Below are positions 43,038-52,609 of a stretch of 56,377 nucleotides of DNA, piece by piece (position 1 is the first letter of the stretch; every line of letters starts with the position of its first letter). A model generated the notes under the pieces. It saw nothing but the letters and a program-made list of their open reading frames with translations. It searched no databases and had not been told where the DNA came from. Origin of the DNA: Neocallimastix lanati (nom. inval.). Lineage: Eukaryota; Neocallimastigomycota; Neocallimastigomycetes; Neocallimastigales; Neocallimastigaceae. The stretch lies in the NCBI GenBank assembly GCA_016946835.1, contig JACVTC010000271.1:15001-71377 (forward strand). Direction: 5' to 3'. The translations under genes and the position numbers were made by a program.

Positions 43038-43282
43038 TTTTTTGTGGTTTTATTTAATATTACTAGTTCTATTAATAACGTTAAAGTTTTATGATTCGAT
43101 ACAAGTTATATTGGTTAGGTTAAGAGGTGTTATTAATTATAGCAGGCAGTTCATTAAATTTCAATCAGTATCACACACACACACAAAAAAAAAAATTTTT
43201 TTTATAAAGATTAATTAAAGAAATTCAATAATTAAAAAAAAAGTTTTTATAATGAAAATTTTTTTATGTAATATTTTAATAA

Positions 43283-43313
<31 letters not shown>

Positions 43314-43681
43314 AGATTTAATACTAAAAAAAAAAAAAAAAAATTAATATTATTACTATCGTTAATTTAATAAGTCATGTAAGGTTAATAATCTTACAAA
43401 AATTATAAGAAATTGAAATTTCATTTCCTTTTTTATATTAATTTTAAAATAATAATAAACAATATAATTAATCAATACATTTAATCTTAATATATATATA
43501 TATATATTTAAATACTTGTATTAAATCCTATAAACTATTTTAAATTATTATTATTATTTATTTTGTATAATTAATTTTATTTATAATGATTAGTAATTAT
43601 AATGATTAAGTTAACAATTTTATCTATATAACCATCATATAAAATACTAATTTATTATTTATGAGCCCGTTTAAATAATTT

Positions 43682-43721
43682 AATTTTTTTTTTTTTTTTT
43701 TTTTTTTTTTTGTATAATTAT

Positions 43722-43754
<33 letters not shown>

Positions 43755-43763
43755 TATAATTAT

Positions 43764-43796
<33 letters not shown>

Positions 43797-43825
43797 TATA
43801 ATTATAATTTTTTTTTTTTTTTTAA
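43682..43825. repeat. Poly-T / GTATAATTATAA tandem repeat, three units
   Basis: Three copies of about 27-33 T followed by GTATAATTATAA, then a fourth, shorter T run. Confidence 0.85.
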
Positions 43826-44276
43826 AATCTAATATTCTCTCATTCTAATGGTCTAAATGGATTGAAATTAATAAATATATAATATAGATCTCGAGCTTTG
43901 CTTTCTAATGAATATAATTTTTTTTTTCAGTTGCAAAATTAAGCCAGGGGGTGTAATTTCCATTATTTGTAGAGTTATATCGTTAAACTTTTTTTTCTTC
44001 GATTTTTATTTTTCAATCAATTTTTTAAGGATTAAAATTATTTAATCATTTTTAAGGGTTAAAATTAAATTAAATAAAATTTAACTTTATTAAAATAGTC
44101 CAAACCCTTTTGTTTCTAAATAATAAATCTTCCTAGGATTTATTTATTTATTTATTTATTTATTTATTATTTTTTTTTTTTAATGAAAATCGAATTTTAA
44201 AATAACGAAAATTTAATTACAATTTTTCTAATAGTGAATTTCAATCTTAAATCCACTTACATTCGTGACATTGCTT

Positions 44277-44327
44277 GTTGAACATTATAACTGAATTGAA
44301 ATCTTAATTCAGTTATAATTTCAACAT
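44277..44327. repeat. Long hairpin (inverted repeat)
   Basis: TTATAACTGAATT at 44285-44297 pairs perfectly with AATTCAGTTATAA at 44306-44318 across an 8-nt loop. After a small internal loop, TGTTGAA and TTCAACA extend the stem to about 20 bp per arm. It could be a small palindromic element, a transcript hairpin or a terminator-like structure. Confidence 0.75.
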
Positions 44328-45382
44328 TGCAGAACGTTTTCATATTCAGTTATTTATTTATTTGGTCTTTTCTCTAAATAAAAATGACACAATAATATAA
44401 CCTAATAAATTATAAGAAAATTAATTTATAATGATAATTTTTTTTTAATAATATTTTATTCTTTATTTATTTTTTTATTATTTTATCTTTACATATATAA
44501 AAATATTGATTATTACATTCTCATAATTTTATATAATTGTTAAAATAATTATTTAATATCATAATTTTTTTTTAAAGTTCAAAACATATTACAATATTTT
44601 TATTAAACTGATTTCTTAAACTATTAGTTTCCTAATAACTTTATTTTAAAAAAAAATTTCATAACAGATTTCTTAAACTATTAGATTCCTAATAGCTTTA
44701 TTTAAAAAAAAAAAAAAAAATTCATAATTAAATAATATATAACTATTTAATATTTAAAAAATATATTTCCTATGTAAAATATAATTATCAATATTTAAAA
44801 TATAATTCCTAAAACTCTGTAATTCTCAAAATAATATTTAAAATATAAAATAAAACCTATTAATAATAATGATGAATTAATTTATTATCATCATAATAAA
44901 TAGAATCATAAAATAATATAATTTATCTATTTTTATTTATGATAAAAGAATTAGCCATACTTTTAAAAATAATTATTTGAATAATTATATATAAATTATT
45001 TTAATTATTATAACTAATAATATTTATACATTATTTCTAACCTACATTTTTTACCTAAATCTTATTTTTATAGTGGTATCGTATTTTTCATGTAAGAATC
45101 TATAATTATTTGCTAACAAATAATTATATTTTCTTAGTTAAGTTATTATAACTATAACTTTATTTAATTACATATAATATTTATTAAATTATTTAATTTA
45201 ATTTTAAATATTCATTAATTTAACAAAATTTATTTAATTAATTTTAAATAATATATTTACAATATGTTAAATTCTCTACTGTAACTAATGTATTTTGTAT
45301 TGTATTTTATTCTGTATTTTATAATGTATTCTGTATTTTATTAACTATTTAATTTTATATTTTTAATATAAGGATAAATTAT

Positions 45383-45957
45383 ATGATCGAAATATCTTTT
45401 ATTATTTTATTCTTTTATTTTCGATCATTAGATTGGAAAATCGGTTAATTAAGATTTTTTCCAATTACTTTTTAGAAGTAATCGGTTTTACTTAATTAAT
45501 GCGATGATCGATATGGATAGAATATCGATCGAAAACTTATCTAGGTTTTTCTATCTAATCTTTTCCTAGATAAGAGATTTGTTAAGATTAGAAAACCCTT
45601 TCTTATTTAACCTTATTTTCATAAAAAAATATAAATAAGGCTCTTGAGTTCTCTTTGAGAAATCAAGAGTTATTATTATAAAAAACATAGTTATAATAGT
45701 AACATTTTTATATTTTTAACTTTAATAAATTAATAAAAATATTTTATTCAAAAACATATTTTTAAGATCAATTTATACAAACAATTCTTCTCTTACATTT
45801 TGTGTTATGTTATTATTATAATTAATTTTATAATAAACTCTACATTAAAGGTAAAAAAAAAAAAAATTTATTTTATTTTATTTTCTCAACTTAATGAATT
45901 AGTCGTTAAGTTGTAGTTAATAATTCTATTTTGAGTTAGTTCTTAATAGAATTATTA
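45383..45957. other. Cluster of at least seven perfect hairpins
   Basis: Perfect arms are: ATGATCGAAA 45383/TTTCGATCAT 45419; TTAATTAAG 45445/CTTAATTAA 45491, enclosing ATTACTT 45464/AAGTAAT 45476; GATCGATAT 45506/ATATCGATC 45522; CTTATCTAGG 45536/CCTAGATAAG 45565; CTCTTGA 45641/TCAAGAG 45663; CAACTTAA 45887/TTAAGTTG 45906; TAATAATTCTATT 45918/AATAGAATTATTA 45945. Several contain CGATCG or CCTAGG-like words that are rare in this DNA. The last hairpin ends four bases before the target duplication of the inserted retroelement. Confidence 0.7.
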
Positions 45958-45961
45958 CATT

Positions 45962-45965
45962 TCAC
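45962..45965. repeat. Target-site duplication TCAC (left copy)
   Basis: TCAC directly precedes the left LTR and recurs at 54,853-54,856 directly after the right LTR. A 4-bp duplication fits integrase-mediated insertion of a Ty3/gypsy-class element. Confidence 0.8.
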
Positions 45966-47040
45966 TGGTAGACTCGGGGTTGACACTTAGATATTTAAAA
46001 TCAAGCAGGGGGGGACGGGTATTACCCTGCTTTGATTTTAAATAAAAAAATAAATAATTTTTAATAAATAATTATTTTTTTTTTATTAATATAAAAGTTT
46101 TTTTTATTTAAAGTACACATATTTAATTTTTAAGAAATTGTTACAATATTTATATTTTTTTATAAATTTAAAGTATAATTAATTGTTTATAATTTAAGTA
46201 ATTTTATAGAATTATTGAATTAATTTTATATCAATAATTCATTTTTGTTTTAATTTTTATAAATATAATAATATAATATTCAAATATAATTTAATTAAAA
46301 ATAATTATAAAATAAATATATAGAAAATAGTTTTTACTATTTTCTTTAATATTTTTAAGTTAAATAAATTGTTTTTAAAGATTAATATAATAAATTTAAT
46401 AATCTTTAATTATTTTAAATAATACTTGTAATTATTTTCAAAATAAAATAAAATTTTTATAATATTTAATTAATAAATTTGATAATATTTAAATAATAAT
46501 TTTTATAATAAGTAATAATTTTTAATAATAATTTTTAATAATAAATTTAATTAATAATCTTAATAATTTTATAATAATATTTAATAGTTATAATAAATAA
46601 ATTTTTATAATAATATTTAATAATTTTAATAATTTTATAATATTAATAATTTATAATAATTTTTAGAATAATATTTAATAATTTTAATAATTTTATAATA
46701 TTAATAATTTATAATAATTTTTAGAATAATATTTAATTAATAATTTTAATAATTTTATAATAATTTTTATAATAATATTTAATTAATATTTTTAATAATT
46801 TAGTATCTTAAAAGTATAATTTTAATATTTACAATTGTATTTTAATATATACATATATTTAATAATATAACAATAAAGTGATTAATTAAAATTTATTTAC
46901 ATTATTTACAAATTAAAATTAATTTATATCAAAATAAATTAAATTTACAATGAGGTTTAGGTTATGAAGAATATAGGAAAGTACAATTTAGTAAAGAATT
47001 ATTAATAATAAAATAAAGGTTATTAATTCATTCTTTACCA
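45966..47040 (-). repeat. 3' LTR (1,075 bp)
   Basis: On the plus strand it begins TGGTAGACTCGGGG and ends TTCTTTACCA, so on the element's own strand it runs TGGTA...TACCA. It matches 53,823-54,852 nearly throughout. It carries a 58-bp tandem duplication around 46,620-46,737 that the other LTR lacks. It is AT-rich with few homopolymers. Confidence 0.9.
45993..46043 (-). terminator. Conserved hairpin near the LTR end (3' LTR copy)
   Basis: ATTTAAAATCAAGCAGGG (45993-46010) pairs with the arm at 46025-46043 (CCCTGCTTTGATTTTAAAT) through about 18 bp with one bulged T; the loop is G-rich. It lies about 25-75 nt from the LTR end, where U5 would be. A role in 3'-end formation, dimerisation or reverse transcription is possible. 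I label it terminator only as the nearest category. Confidence 0.5.
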
Positions 47041-47053
47041 TGATGCCCCCTCT
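47041..47053 (-). other. Polypurine tract at the 3' LTR
   Basis: On the element strand AGAGGGGG (47053-47046) is followed by CATCA and then the LTR. The related element at the right edge keeps GGGGCATC at the same place (about 55,713-55,720). Conservation of this word between diverged copies, just before the LTR, is what a plus-strand primer shows. Confidence 0.65.
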
Positions 47054-47063
47054 AAAACTCAAG

Positions 47064-50000
47064 CTACATCGAAGCTGAGTTATACTTGACTATATTCTTC
47101 AAATGAACATTCCTATTCATTTGAATTCCAGAATTTGGATCAGCCAAGGTAACCGTATTAAATTGTTTTTTTATAACTTTAAGAGGACCAACAAAATAAG
47201 GTTCTAGTTTAGTTCTTGAAAAATTTCTAACTAGAACTAAATCACCTTCCCTAATTCTTTTTCCCTCATTCAAACTATTCTTTTCCTCTCTTCTAGCAGC
47301 CCAATACTTATTTGCATTTTTAACATTTTCGGCTGCTTCTAAAGTCCATCGGTAATGATTTATAAATTTTTCTAACAACACTTCATCCGATGACTTATTA
47401 ATATCCTTGGTAGGTCTAGCAGCAATATCAAAAGGCTGCTGATCCTCCCTACCATAAACCAACTCAAAACTTGAATGTTTTGTTACCTTATTTTTGGTAG
47501 TTCTAAGAGCCCATAAGGCGGATGGTAAAACTTCATCCCAATCCTTATTCTTAGAACCCAACAACCTCAATAACTTGCCGATCTCTTTATTACGGTTTTC
47601 CGTAAGTCCATTACTTTCAGGATGATATGTGGAAATAAACTTCACATATACATCATAGAGATCTAAAAATATTTTCGTCATGTCCGAGGTGAACTGAACA
47701 CCATTGTCAGTTGTTATTACCTGTGGAACACCATGACGAGCAAACACATTAATTAAGAACTTAATCACATCCTGTGATGTTATATTTTCCGTGGGTTCTG
47801 CTTCAACCCATTTGGTGAAGTAATCCACCACAACCATAATATATTGATTATTATTCTTCGTTTTAACCAAAGGTCCAATAATATCTAAACCCAAATGTAT
47901 AAAAGGACCTTCTACTTTAGTTGGAATATTTTCTGTAGGTTCTGGATATGGTTGTGACCTATTCAACTGACACTTGTCACAACTTTGCACCACTCTTTTA
48001 ATATCCATCACCATATTATTCCAATAAAAACTTTTACGAAGCCTTTGATAAGTCTTATAATATCCCTCATGACCTATCTTATGGGCTTCTAAAATAAGTT
48101 TTACTCTTTCCGTTTGATCCGTAATTAATTTACGATAGTCATTACCATCAACAAAATAATCTTCACCATCTATCGTAACAAATTTTTCATTTATAAAGTC
48201 TTTAATAGTTTTAGAAAGCAACTCTTCTTCTTCCTTTGAAGTTAACTTAGTTGCCAATACCACAGAATCATCTCTTTTCTTCATCCTAGATAATGCATCG
48301 GCTAACACATTTTTCTTACCCATTTGATATTGAATTTCAACACCAAGGGTACTAACAGTTAAGCACCACCTTGCTTGCCTAGCATTATTAGGTTCCTTAT
48401 TTTTAAAGAAACTGATTAAAGGTTTATGATCTGTTATTACTACTGTTTTATTAGGATTTCCTAATATATAAGATTTCAACTTAGTAATACAATAAATTAA
48501 TGCAGCTCCTTCCAAGTCAGTAATGCCATAATTTTTCTCGGCTTTACTTAAACTTCTACTTATATAATGAACTGGATGTTCCTTTTTGGTTTCTAAATCT
48601 TCTTGGAGTAATACTCCTCCAATACCTTCATAGGAAGCATCCGTTCTAATTATAAACCTTTGATTAAAACTTGGATATTTTAAAATTGGAGCATTTATTA
48701 ACTTTTCTTTTAACAGATCAAAACTTTGTTGATGTTCATTATTCCATTTATATTTAACATTCTTTCTTAATAATTTACATAAAGGAGCAGAGATTTGGGC
48801 ATATTTATCAATAAAGTTTCTATAATATCCTACTGCTCCAAGAAAAGATCGTAATTCATGAACATCAACAGGTGCTACCCACTCCTTGATAGCCTTAATT
48901 TTGCTATCCTGGGGACTTAAACCTTTCACTGATGCCTTATGACCTAAGACTTCTACTTCAGTCTGCATAAAGACACATTTTTCAATGTTAATTTTTAATT
49001 TGTGTTGGCGAAATACTTCCAACACTTGCCTAATGTGGCTTATATGTTCTTCTATACTCTTAGAGTATATTAAAATATCATCTATAAAGTTAAAAACAAA
49101 CTTTCCTATAAATGGGAAAAGAATCCTATTCATTTCCCTTTGAAATGTAGCTGGGGCTCCGGTTAAACCAAAAGGCATAACCTTGAATTGGTAGTTACCA
49201 AATTTTGTGGTGAAGGTGGTAATTTCTACACTTTCCTCATCCATCAAAATTTGATGATAACCAGAATAAAGATCCATTGTTGTAAAAATCTGTGCCCCAT
49301 CTAAACTATCAAATATCTCATCAATGTAAGGTAATGAATAAGAATCTTTAACTGTTAAATCATTAACCTTACGATAATCAATACATAATCGCCATTTACC
49401 GTTCTTCTTCGGTACTAACACTATTGGCGATGACCATTCGGAACAAGAAGGTTCAATTAATTTCTTATTAATTAATTTAATTAATTCCTCCTTAAGTATA
49501 TCCGACTTAAATTTAACTAATCTATAGCACCTTTGCTTAACTGGTTTCGCACCAGGAATTAAATTAATCTTATGTGGAGGAAGATCAGAAGGTGTTAATT
49601 CTTCTGAAGAAGTAGCAACTATTTCTAAGTTCTCCTCCAGAATTTTAATTATTTCATCTTTATATTTTTCATTTAAGGTATTTAGGAAAATTTCATGATG
49701 AATATATTGCTTTGGGGATAATCCTTCAATTTTCTTTAAATCATTCTTTTTGGAATCCTCATCCAAAGCCTTAATCATACACAACAACTTTTCTTCATCT
49801 TCATAATCATTATTAATAGGTGCAATAACGTCAATTACTCCCTCAGGAGTAATTTGACACAAACTATATAAAATGGGGTGGATAAACAAATTATAATCAA
49901 TTTGGGTTTTTAAGTTAATTAGAATATCGTAAAAAGGATCCTCCTTTTCTACTATTCTACAATTAACAATTAATACAAGATTATTAATCTTTACTGGCAC

Positions 50001-51113
50001 CCGAATGATATAACCTTCCGAGTAATCATCATTCTTAGTTGCCAACCTAATTCTGCCACGACTAATATCAATAGGTTCATATTCGGACGGAAGCTTATCT
50101 AAAAATTGTTGAGTAATTATACTTAAATTACTACATGAATCAATTAAAGCCTTCCCCGAAACACCTTCAACTGTAACATCAACCATGGCAATATCCTCTT
50201 CACATGGTTCGTTACCTTTACTTTTATAAGTGTGGTCTATGTTATTAACGACCACAGTCGTGGCTGACACATTATCCAACACCCCAGAGATATTAGATTG
50301 GTCCCTATCCAATTTAATACCCTGTGACACCTTATATCTTAATTTTGGAGCAGCATCCAATAACTGTCCAAAAGTAATATTGCAATGGGCAGAATTTAAA
50401 TCTTTAAGAATATCATATTCTTCTTCCCCCGATTGCATCTTAATTTTCCTAGATACTCTAGAACTTTTATTTTCTTTTTGAGTATCTTTATCTTTACTAA
50501 TTAACACCTTTGTTAAATCAATTACTTTATTATTCTCCTTCACAATACTTTTATTATTATCATTATTTTCTTTCATTAAATTTTTATTCTTTCTTTTATC
50601 ATTATTTACATTATTTATAATAACTTCATCATTCACTAATGAATTATTATTAATATTATCATTACTATTATCATTACTATGATTATTACTATAATTAGTA
50701 TTACTATTACTAGCTCTTTCATTATCACGAATTTGTCTTTCAATCTCTTTTTCTTTTTCAATTCGTGGTTGAGCTAGAATAGATGGTTTAATTTGTTTAA
50801 CAATTTTATTACTTATATTATTTTCTTTTATTTCTCGTTCTTTCTGTTTCCGTAATGCAGGAGTTATTATAGGTTTAGGATTCTCTTTCAACGACTTATG
50901 AATCCTTTTCTCCGCACTACCTTCATCATTATTAACATCATAAATTTTACGTTTAGATGCTCCTACTAAATAATCAACTTTCTTTTTATTAACCACCCTT
51001 TTATTAGCAGGAATTTCTTCAATATTAGAAAGACGAGAATTTTTAATTTCTTTTTGATATTTAATTGAAGCTGCTTTATTAAGTATGGGAGAGCTTCTTA
51101 TCCCATTACTCAA
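47064..51113 (-). CDS. pol: Retrotransposon Pol (protease, RT, RNase H, integrase)
   Basis: The frame has 1,349 codons and opens at TTG, not ATG. Its first ATG is about 180 codons in, so it is best read as the -1 frameshift extension of Gag. Residues 1-230 are Lys/Asn-rich linker. The protease core is ALIDSCSNLSII (Asp325, with Cys327 where DSG/DTG is usual) with a YDILI flap-side motif near 395. The RT spans about 510-690, with TTMDLYSGYHQ (Asp614) and FIDDILIYS (Asp678-Asp679). RNase H has Asp825, Glu868, Asp895 and Asp939. Integrase has the zinc motif His1011, His1015, Cys1045, Cys1048 and a DD35E triad of Asp1077, Asp1136 and Glu1172. A GPF-type C-terminal module follows (about 1288-1345), with no chromodomain. 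It copies element RNA to DNA and inserts it. The frame is intact throughout. Confidence 0.93.
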   Translation of the reverse strand: MSNGIRSSPILNKAASIKYQKEIKNSRLSNIEEIPANKRVVNKKKVDYLVGASKRKIYDVNNDEGSAEKRIHKSLKENPKPIITPALRKQKEREIKENNISNKIVKQIKPSILAQPRIEKEKEIERQIRDNERASNSNTNYSNNHSNDNSNDNINNNSLVNDEVIINNVNNDKRKNKNLMKENNDNNKSIVKENNKVIDLTKVLISKDKDTQKENKSSRVSRKIKMQSGEEEYDILKDLNSAHCNITFGQLLDAAPKLRYKVSQGIKLDRDQSNISGVLDNVSATTVVVNNIDHTYKSKGNEPCEEDIAMVDVTVEGVSGKALIDSCSNLSIITQQFLDKLPSEYEPIDISRGRIRLATKNDDYSEGYIIRVPVKINNLVLIVNCRIVEKEDPFYDILINLKTQIDYNLFIHPILYSLCQITPEGVIDVIAPINNDYEDEEKLLCMIKALDEDSKKNDLKKIEGLSPKQYIHHEIFLNTLNEKYKDEIIKILEENLEIVATSSEELTPSDLPPHKINLIPGAKPVKQRCYRLVKFKSDILKEELIKLINKKLIEPSCSEWSSPIVLVPKKNGKWRLCIDYRKVNDLTVKDSYSLPYIDEIFDSLDGAQIFTTMDLYSGYHQILMDEESVEITTFTTKFGNYQFKVMPFGLTGAPATFQREMNRILFPFIGKFVFNFIDDILIYSKSIEEHISHIRQVLEVFRQHKLKINIEKCVFMQTEVEVLGHKASVKGLSPQDSKIKAIKEWVAPVDVHELRSFLGAVGYYRNFIDKYAQISAPLCKLLRKNVKYKWNNEHQQSFDLLKEKLINAPILKYPSFNQRFIIRTDASYEGIGGVLLQEDLETKKEHPVHYISRSLSKAEKNYGITDLEGAALIYCITKLKSYILGNPNKTVVITDHKPLISFFKNKEPNNARQARWCLTVSTLGVEIQYQMGKKNVLADALSRMKKRDDSVVLATKLTSKEEEELLSKTIKDFINEKFVTIDGEDYFVDGNDYRKLITDQTERVKLILEAHKIGHEGYYKTYQRLRKSFYWNNMVMDIKRVVQSCDKCQLNRSQPYPEPTENIPTKVEGPFIHLGLDIIGPLVKTKNNNQYIMVVVDYFTKWVEAEPTENITSQDVIKFLINVFARHGVPQVITTDNGVQFTSDMTKIFLDLYDVYVKFISTYHPESNGLTENRNKEIGKLLRLLGSKNKDWDEVLPSALWALRTTKNKVTKHSSFELVYGREDQQPFDIAARPTKDINKSSDEVLLEKFINHYRWTLEAAENVKNANKYWAARREEKNSLNEGKRIREGDLVLVRNFSRTKLEPYFVGPLKVIKKQFNTVTLADPNSGIQMNRNVHLKNIVKYNSASM

Positions 51114-51119
51114 TTTAAA
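51079..51119 (-). promoter_or_regulatory. -1 programmed ribosomal frameshift signal between gag and pol
   Basis: In the gag frame the last codons read CGT TTA AAT TGA. The heptamer T TTA AAT (51119-51113) is a canonical X XXY YYZ slippery site directly before the gag stop. A -1 slip puts the ribosome on TTG AGT AAT, which is exactly the pol frame, open only from a TAA at 51125-51123. Six bases after the heptamer, ATGGGA (51106-51101) pairs with TCCCAT (51090-51085) around a 10-nt loop. With one bulged A (51107) and one G-U pair the stem extends to 12 pairs (51113-51108 with 51084-51079). Slippery site, spacer, stem and frame relation all agree. Confidence 0.85.
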
Positions 51120-52069
51120 CGTTTATTGTTTCTAATTTCCTTCCTATTTTTCTCAACAATTGCTCTCAACTTTGGGCAATTGTTTTGATAATGACCTGGT
51201 TCTTTACAGAAATAACAAGCCTTTATTGTTAAACTTCTCATTTTTCTTGTTAATTCCTCTATGTCATTATCTTCTTTAGGTTTAATATTAACTTTTTGTT
51301 CTAATTTATTTTTAATAGGAGGATGAAAATTAACTCTATTACTAAAAGAAGATGTATTTGCAGAAGGTGAAGGGTTAGTAGGATGTCTTCTTTGATTACT
51401 ACCCATATAATTTAACCTATCTGCTTTTTCAGCAATTTTAAAGGCTTTTGACAGAGAAATGTTATCAAATAAGGTTAGACGTTTCCAGGCTTCAACATTG
51501 TTTTCAATGGAGTCTGTGTAATCTAAAACACTTATCTGACTTCTTTTCTTTTTATTTAATTTTAAATATAAAGTTTTATACTTAATATTAAAATCTTTGA
51601 TTCTTTCATTTCTCTTAATTCTTAGAGCACGTAACTCTCTTAATAAATTATTTTGATCCTCCCTAATGCCATAAAATTCTTCTATAGCTTTTACAATTCT
51701 ATTAAGGGAAGGATAAGCCTTATTCTTTTTATCAATTTCTTTATCTTCTTCATTATCATCATCCTCATTTTCATCATCAATATCCTTATAATTATCATCA
51801 TCATCATCATCATCATTATCATCATCATCATCACTATCACTATCATCATCTTTATTATTATCATCCATTAATTCTTGGATGACTTTCCTGGTTTCACCAA
51901 TTGAGGTTAAAACACAGGCATAAAATATAATCTTGGAGTCTTCAACATGTTCAAGCTTTATCCAAAGCTCTAAATCAGACTTCCAAGTTTTAACATCTAA
52001 ATTTTCTTTGGATATTTTTTCAATATCCTTAAGTTCCTTTTTTAAATCTTTAAAATTAATTGTACTCAT
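51110..52069 (-). CDS. gag: Retrotransposon Gag (nucleocapsid/capsid)
   Basis: A 319-residue structural protein expected to form the cytoplasmic virus-like particle and bind element RNA. The ATG at 52,067-52,069 follows an A-rich leader. Residues 1-65 and 115-230 are helical and charged, as in gypsy-type capsid regions, including ILELWIK-like and LRELRALR segments. Between them, residues 69-115 form an unusual acidic run dominated by Asp. Near the C-terminus a CCHC zinc knuckle (Cys285, Cys288, His293, Cys298; spacing C-x2-C-x4-H-x4-C) binds nucleic acid. It overlaps the pol frame by four bases at TTGA and ends in the slippery site that yields Gag-Pol. The Asp run could be GAT-repeat slippage tolerated in a linker. 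Confidence 0.9.
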   Translation of the reverse strand: MSTINFKDLKKELKDIEKISKENLDVKTWKSDLELWIKLEHVEDSKIIFYACVLTSIGETRKVIQELMDDNNKDDDSDSDDDDDNDDDDDDDNYKDIDDENEDDDNEEDKEIDKKNKAYPSLNRIVKAIEEFYGIREDQNNLLRELRALRIKRNERIKDFNIKYKTLYLKLNKKKRSQISVLDYTDSIENNVEAWKRLTLFDNISLSKAFKIAEKADRLNYMGSNQRRHPTNPSPSANTSSFSNRVNFHPPIKNKLEQKVNIKPKEDNDIEELTRKMRSLTIKACYFCKEPGHYQNNCPKLRAIVEKNRKEIRNNKRLN

Positions 52070-52200
52070 TTTAAAAAAAACACACTTTAAAAAAAAAAAA
52101 TAAAATAAAAAAAAAATTGTTTTATTAATTATTTAATTGCTATATTTTTATTTATTTATTTATTTACAATTAAAATTATATATTTAAGTAATTTATATCT

Positions 52201-52273
52201 CTAGTGAGACGTTTCCGGCTAGTGTATATTTAATTTTGCTATATACACCCGTACTCCCCCTCCTGGACACTAG
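52201..52273 (-). other. Nested hairpin in the leader, near gag
   Basis: Outer arms CTAGTG (52201-52206) and CACTAG (52268-52273) enclose a perfect inner stem GTGTATAT (52222-52229) / ATATACAC (52241-52248). The enclosed bases are much richer in G+C than the flanks (TTTCCGGC, CCCGTACTCCCCCTCC). It lies about 130 nt upstream of the gag ATG. Confidence 0.6.
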
Positions 52274-52609
52274 AATAAATATAAATTAATAAACTAGTTG
52301 GAGTGTTCACTATTCTTTCAAGCTAATAACCCCTTTCGTTTATCTTTACTTAAATAAAAAAATATATACAATTATTTACAAAAAAAAAAAAATTATTAAT
52401 ATAGCAATTAAAAATATTTAAAAACACAAAAATTAATATTTTTTTTTTTTTTTTTTTTTTTTATTTATTTGTTATCGGTTATTATTACAATATTTACAAT
52501 TACAATTACAATTATTATTAAGTTTATATAATTACAACTTAAAAAAAACAAATAAACTTAATTAAAAACAAGGTAAATTAACAAACCTAATACAACTTGA
52601 AAAACCGCT

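Larger units (their letters stand above)
43826..45965. other. Region of moderate complexity, probably old retroelement DNA
   Basis: Long homopolymers become rare from about 44,720 onward. The texture then resembles the LTRs of the element to the right: AT-rich, but with short mixed words such as GTGGTATCGTATTTTTCATG. A TATA-like ATATAAATAAGG lies at 45,630-45,640. No open frame is present. I infer that at least the part from about 45,380 belongs to an LTR into which the complete element inserted, but the left boundary is not defined by sequence I can see. Confidence 0.4.

Noticed and set aside
42674-43057. 127-residue frame with a 7-residue FLFFIFY repeat
   Set aside because: A 7-bp DNA repeat automatically gives a 7-residue protein repeat; no sequence outside the repeat supports a gene.
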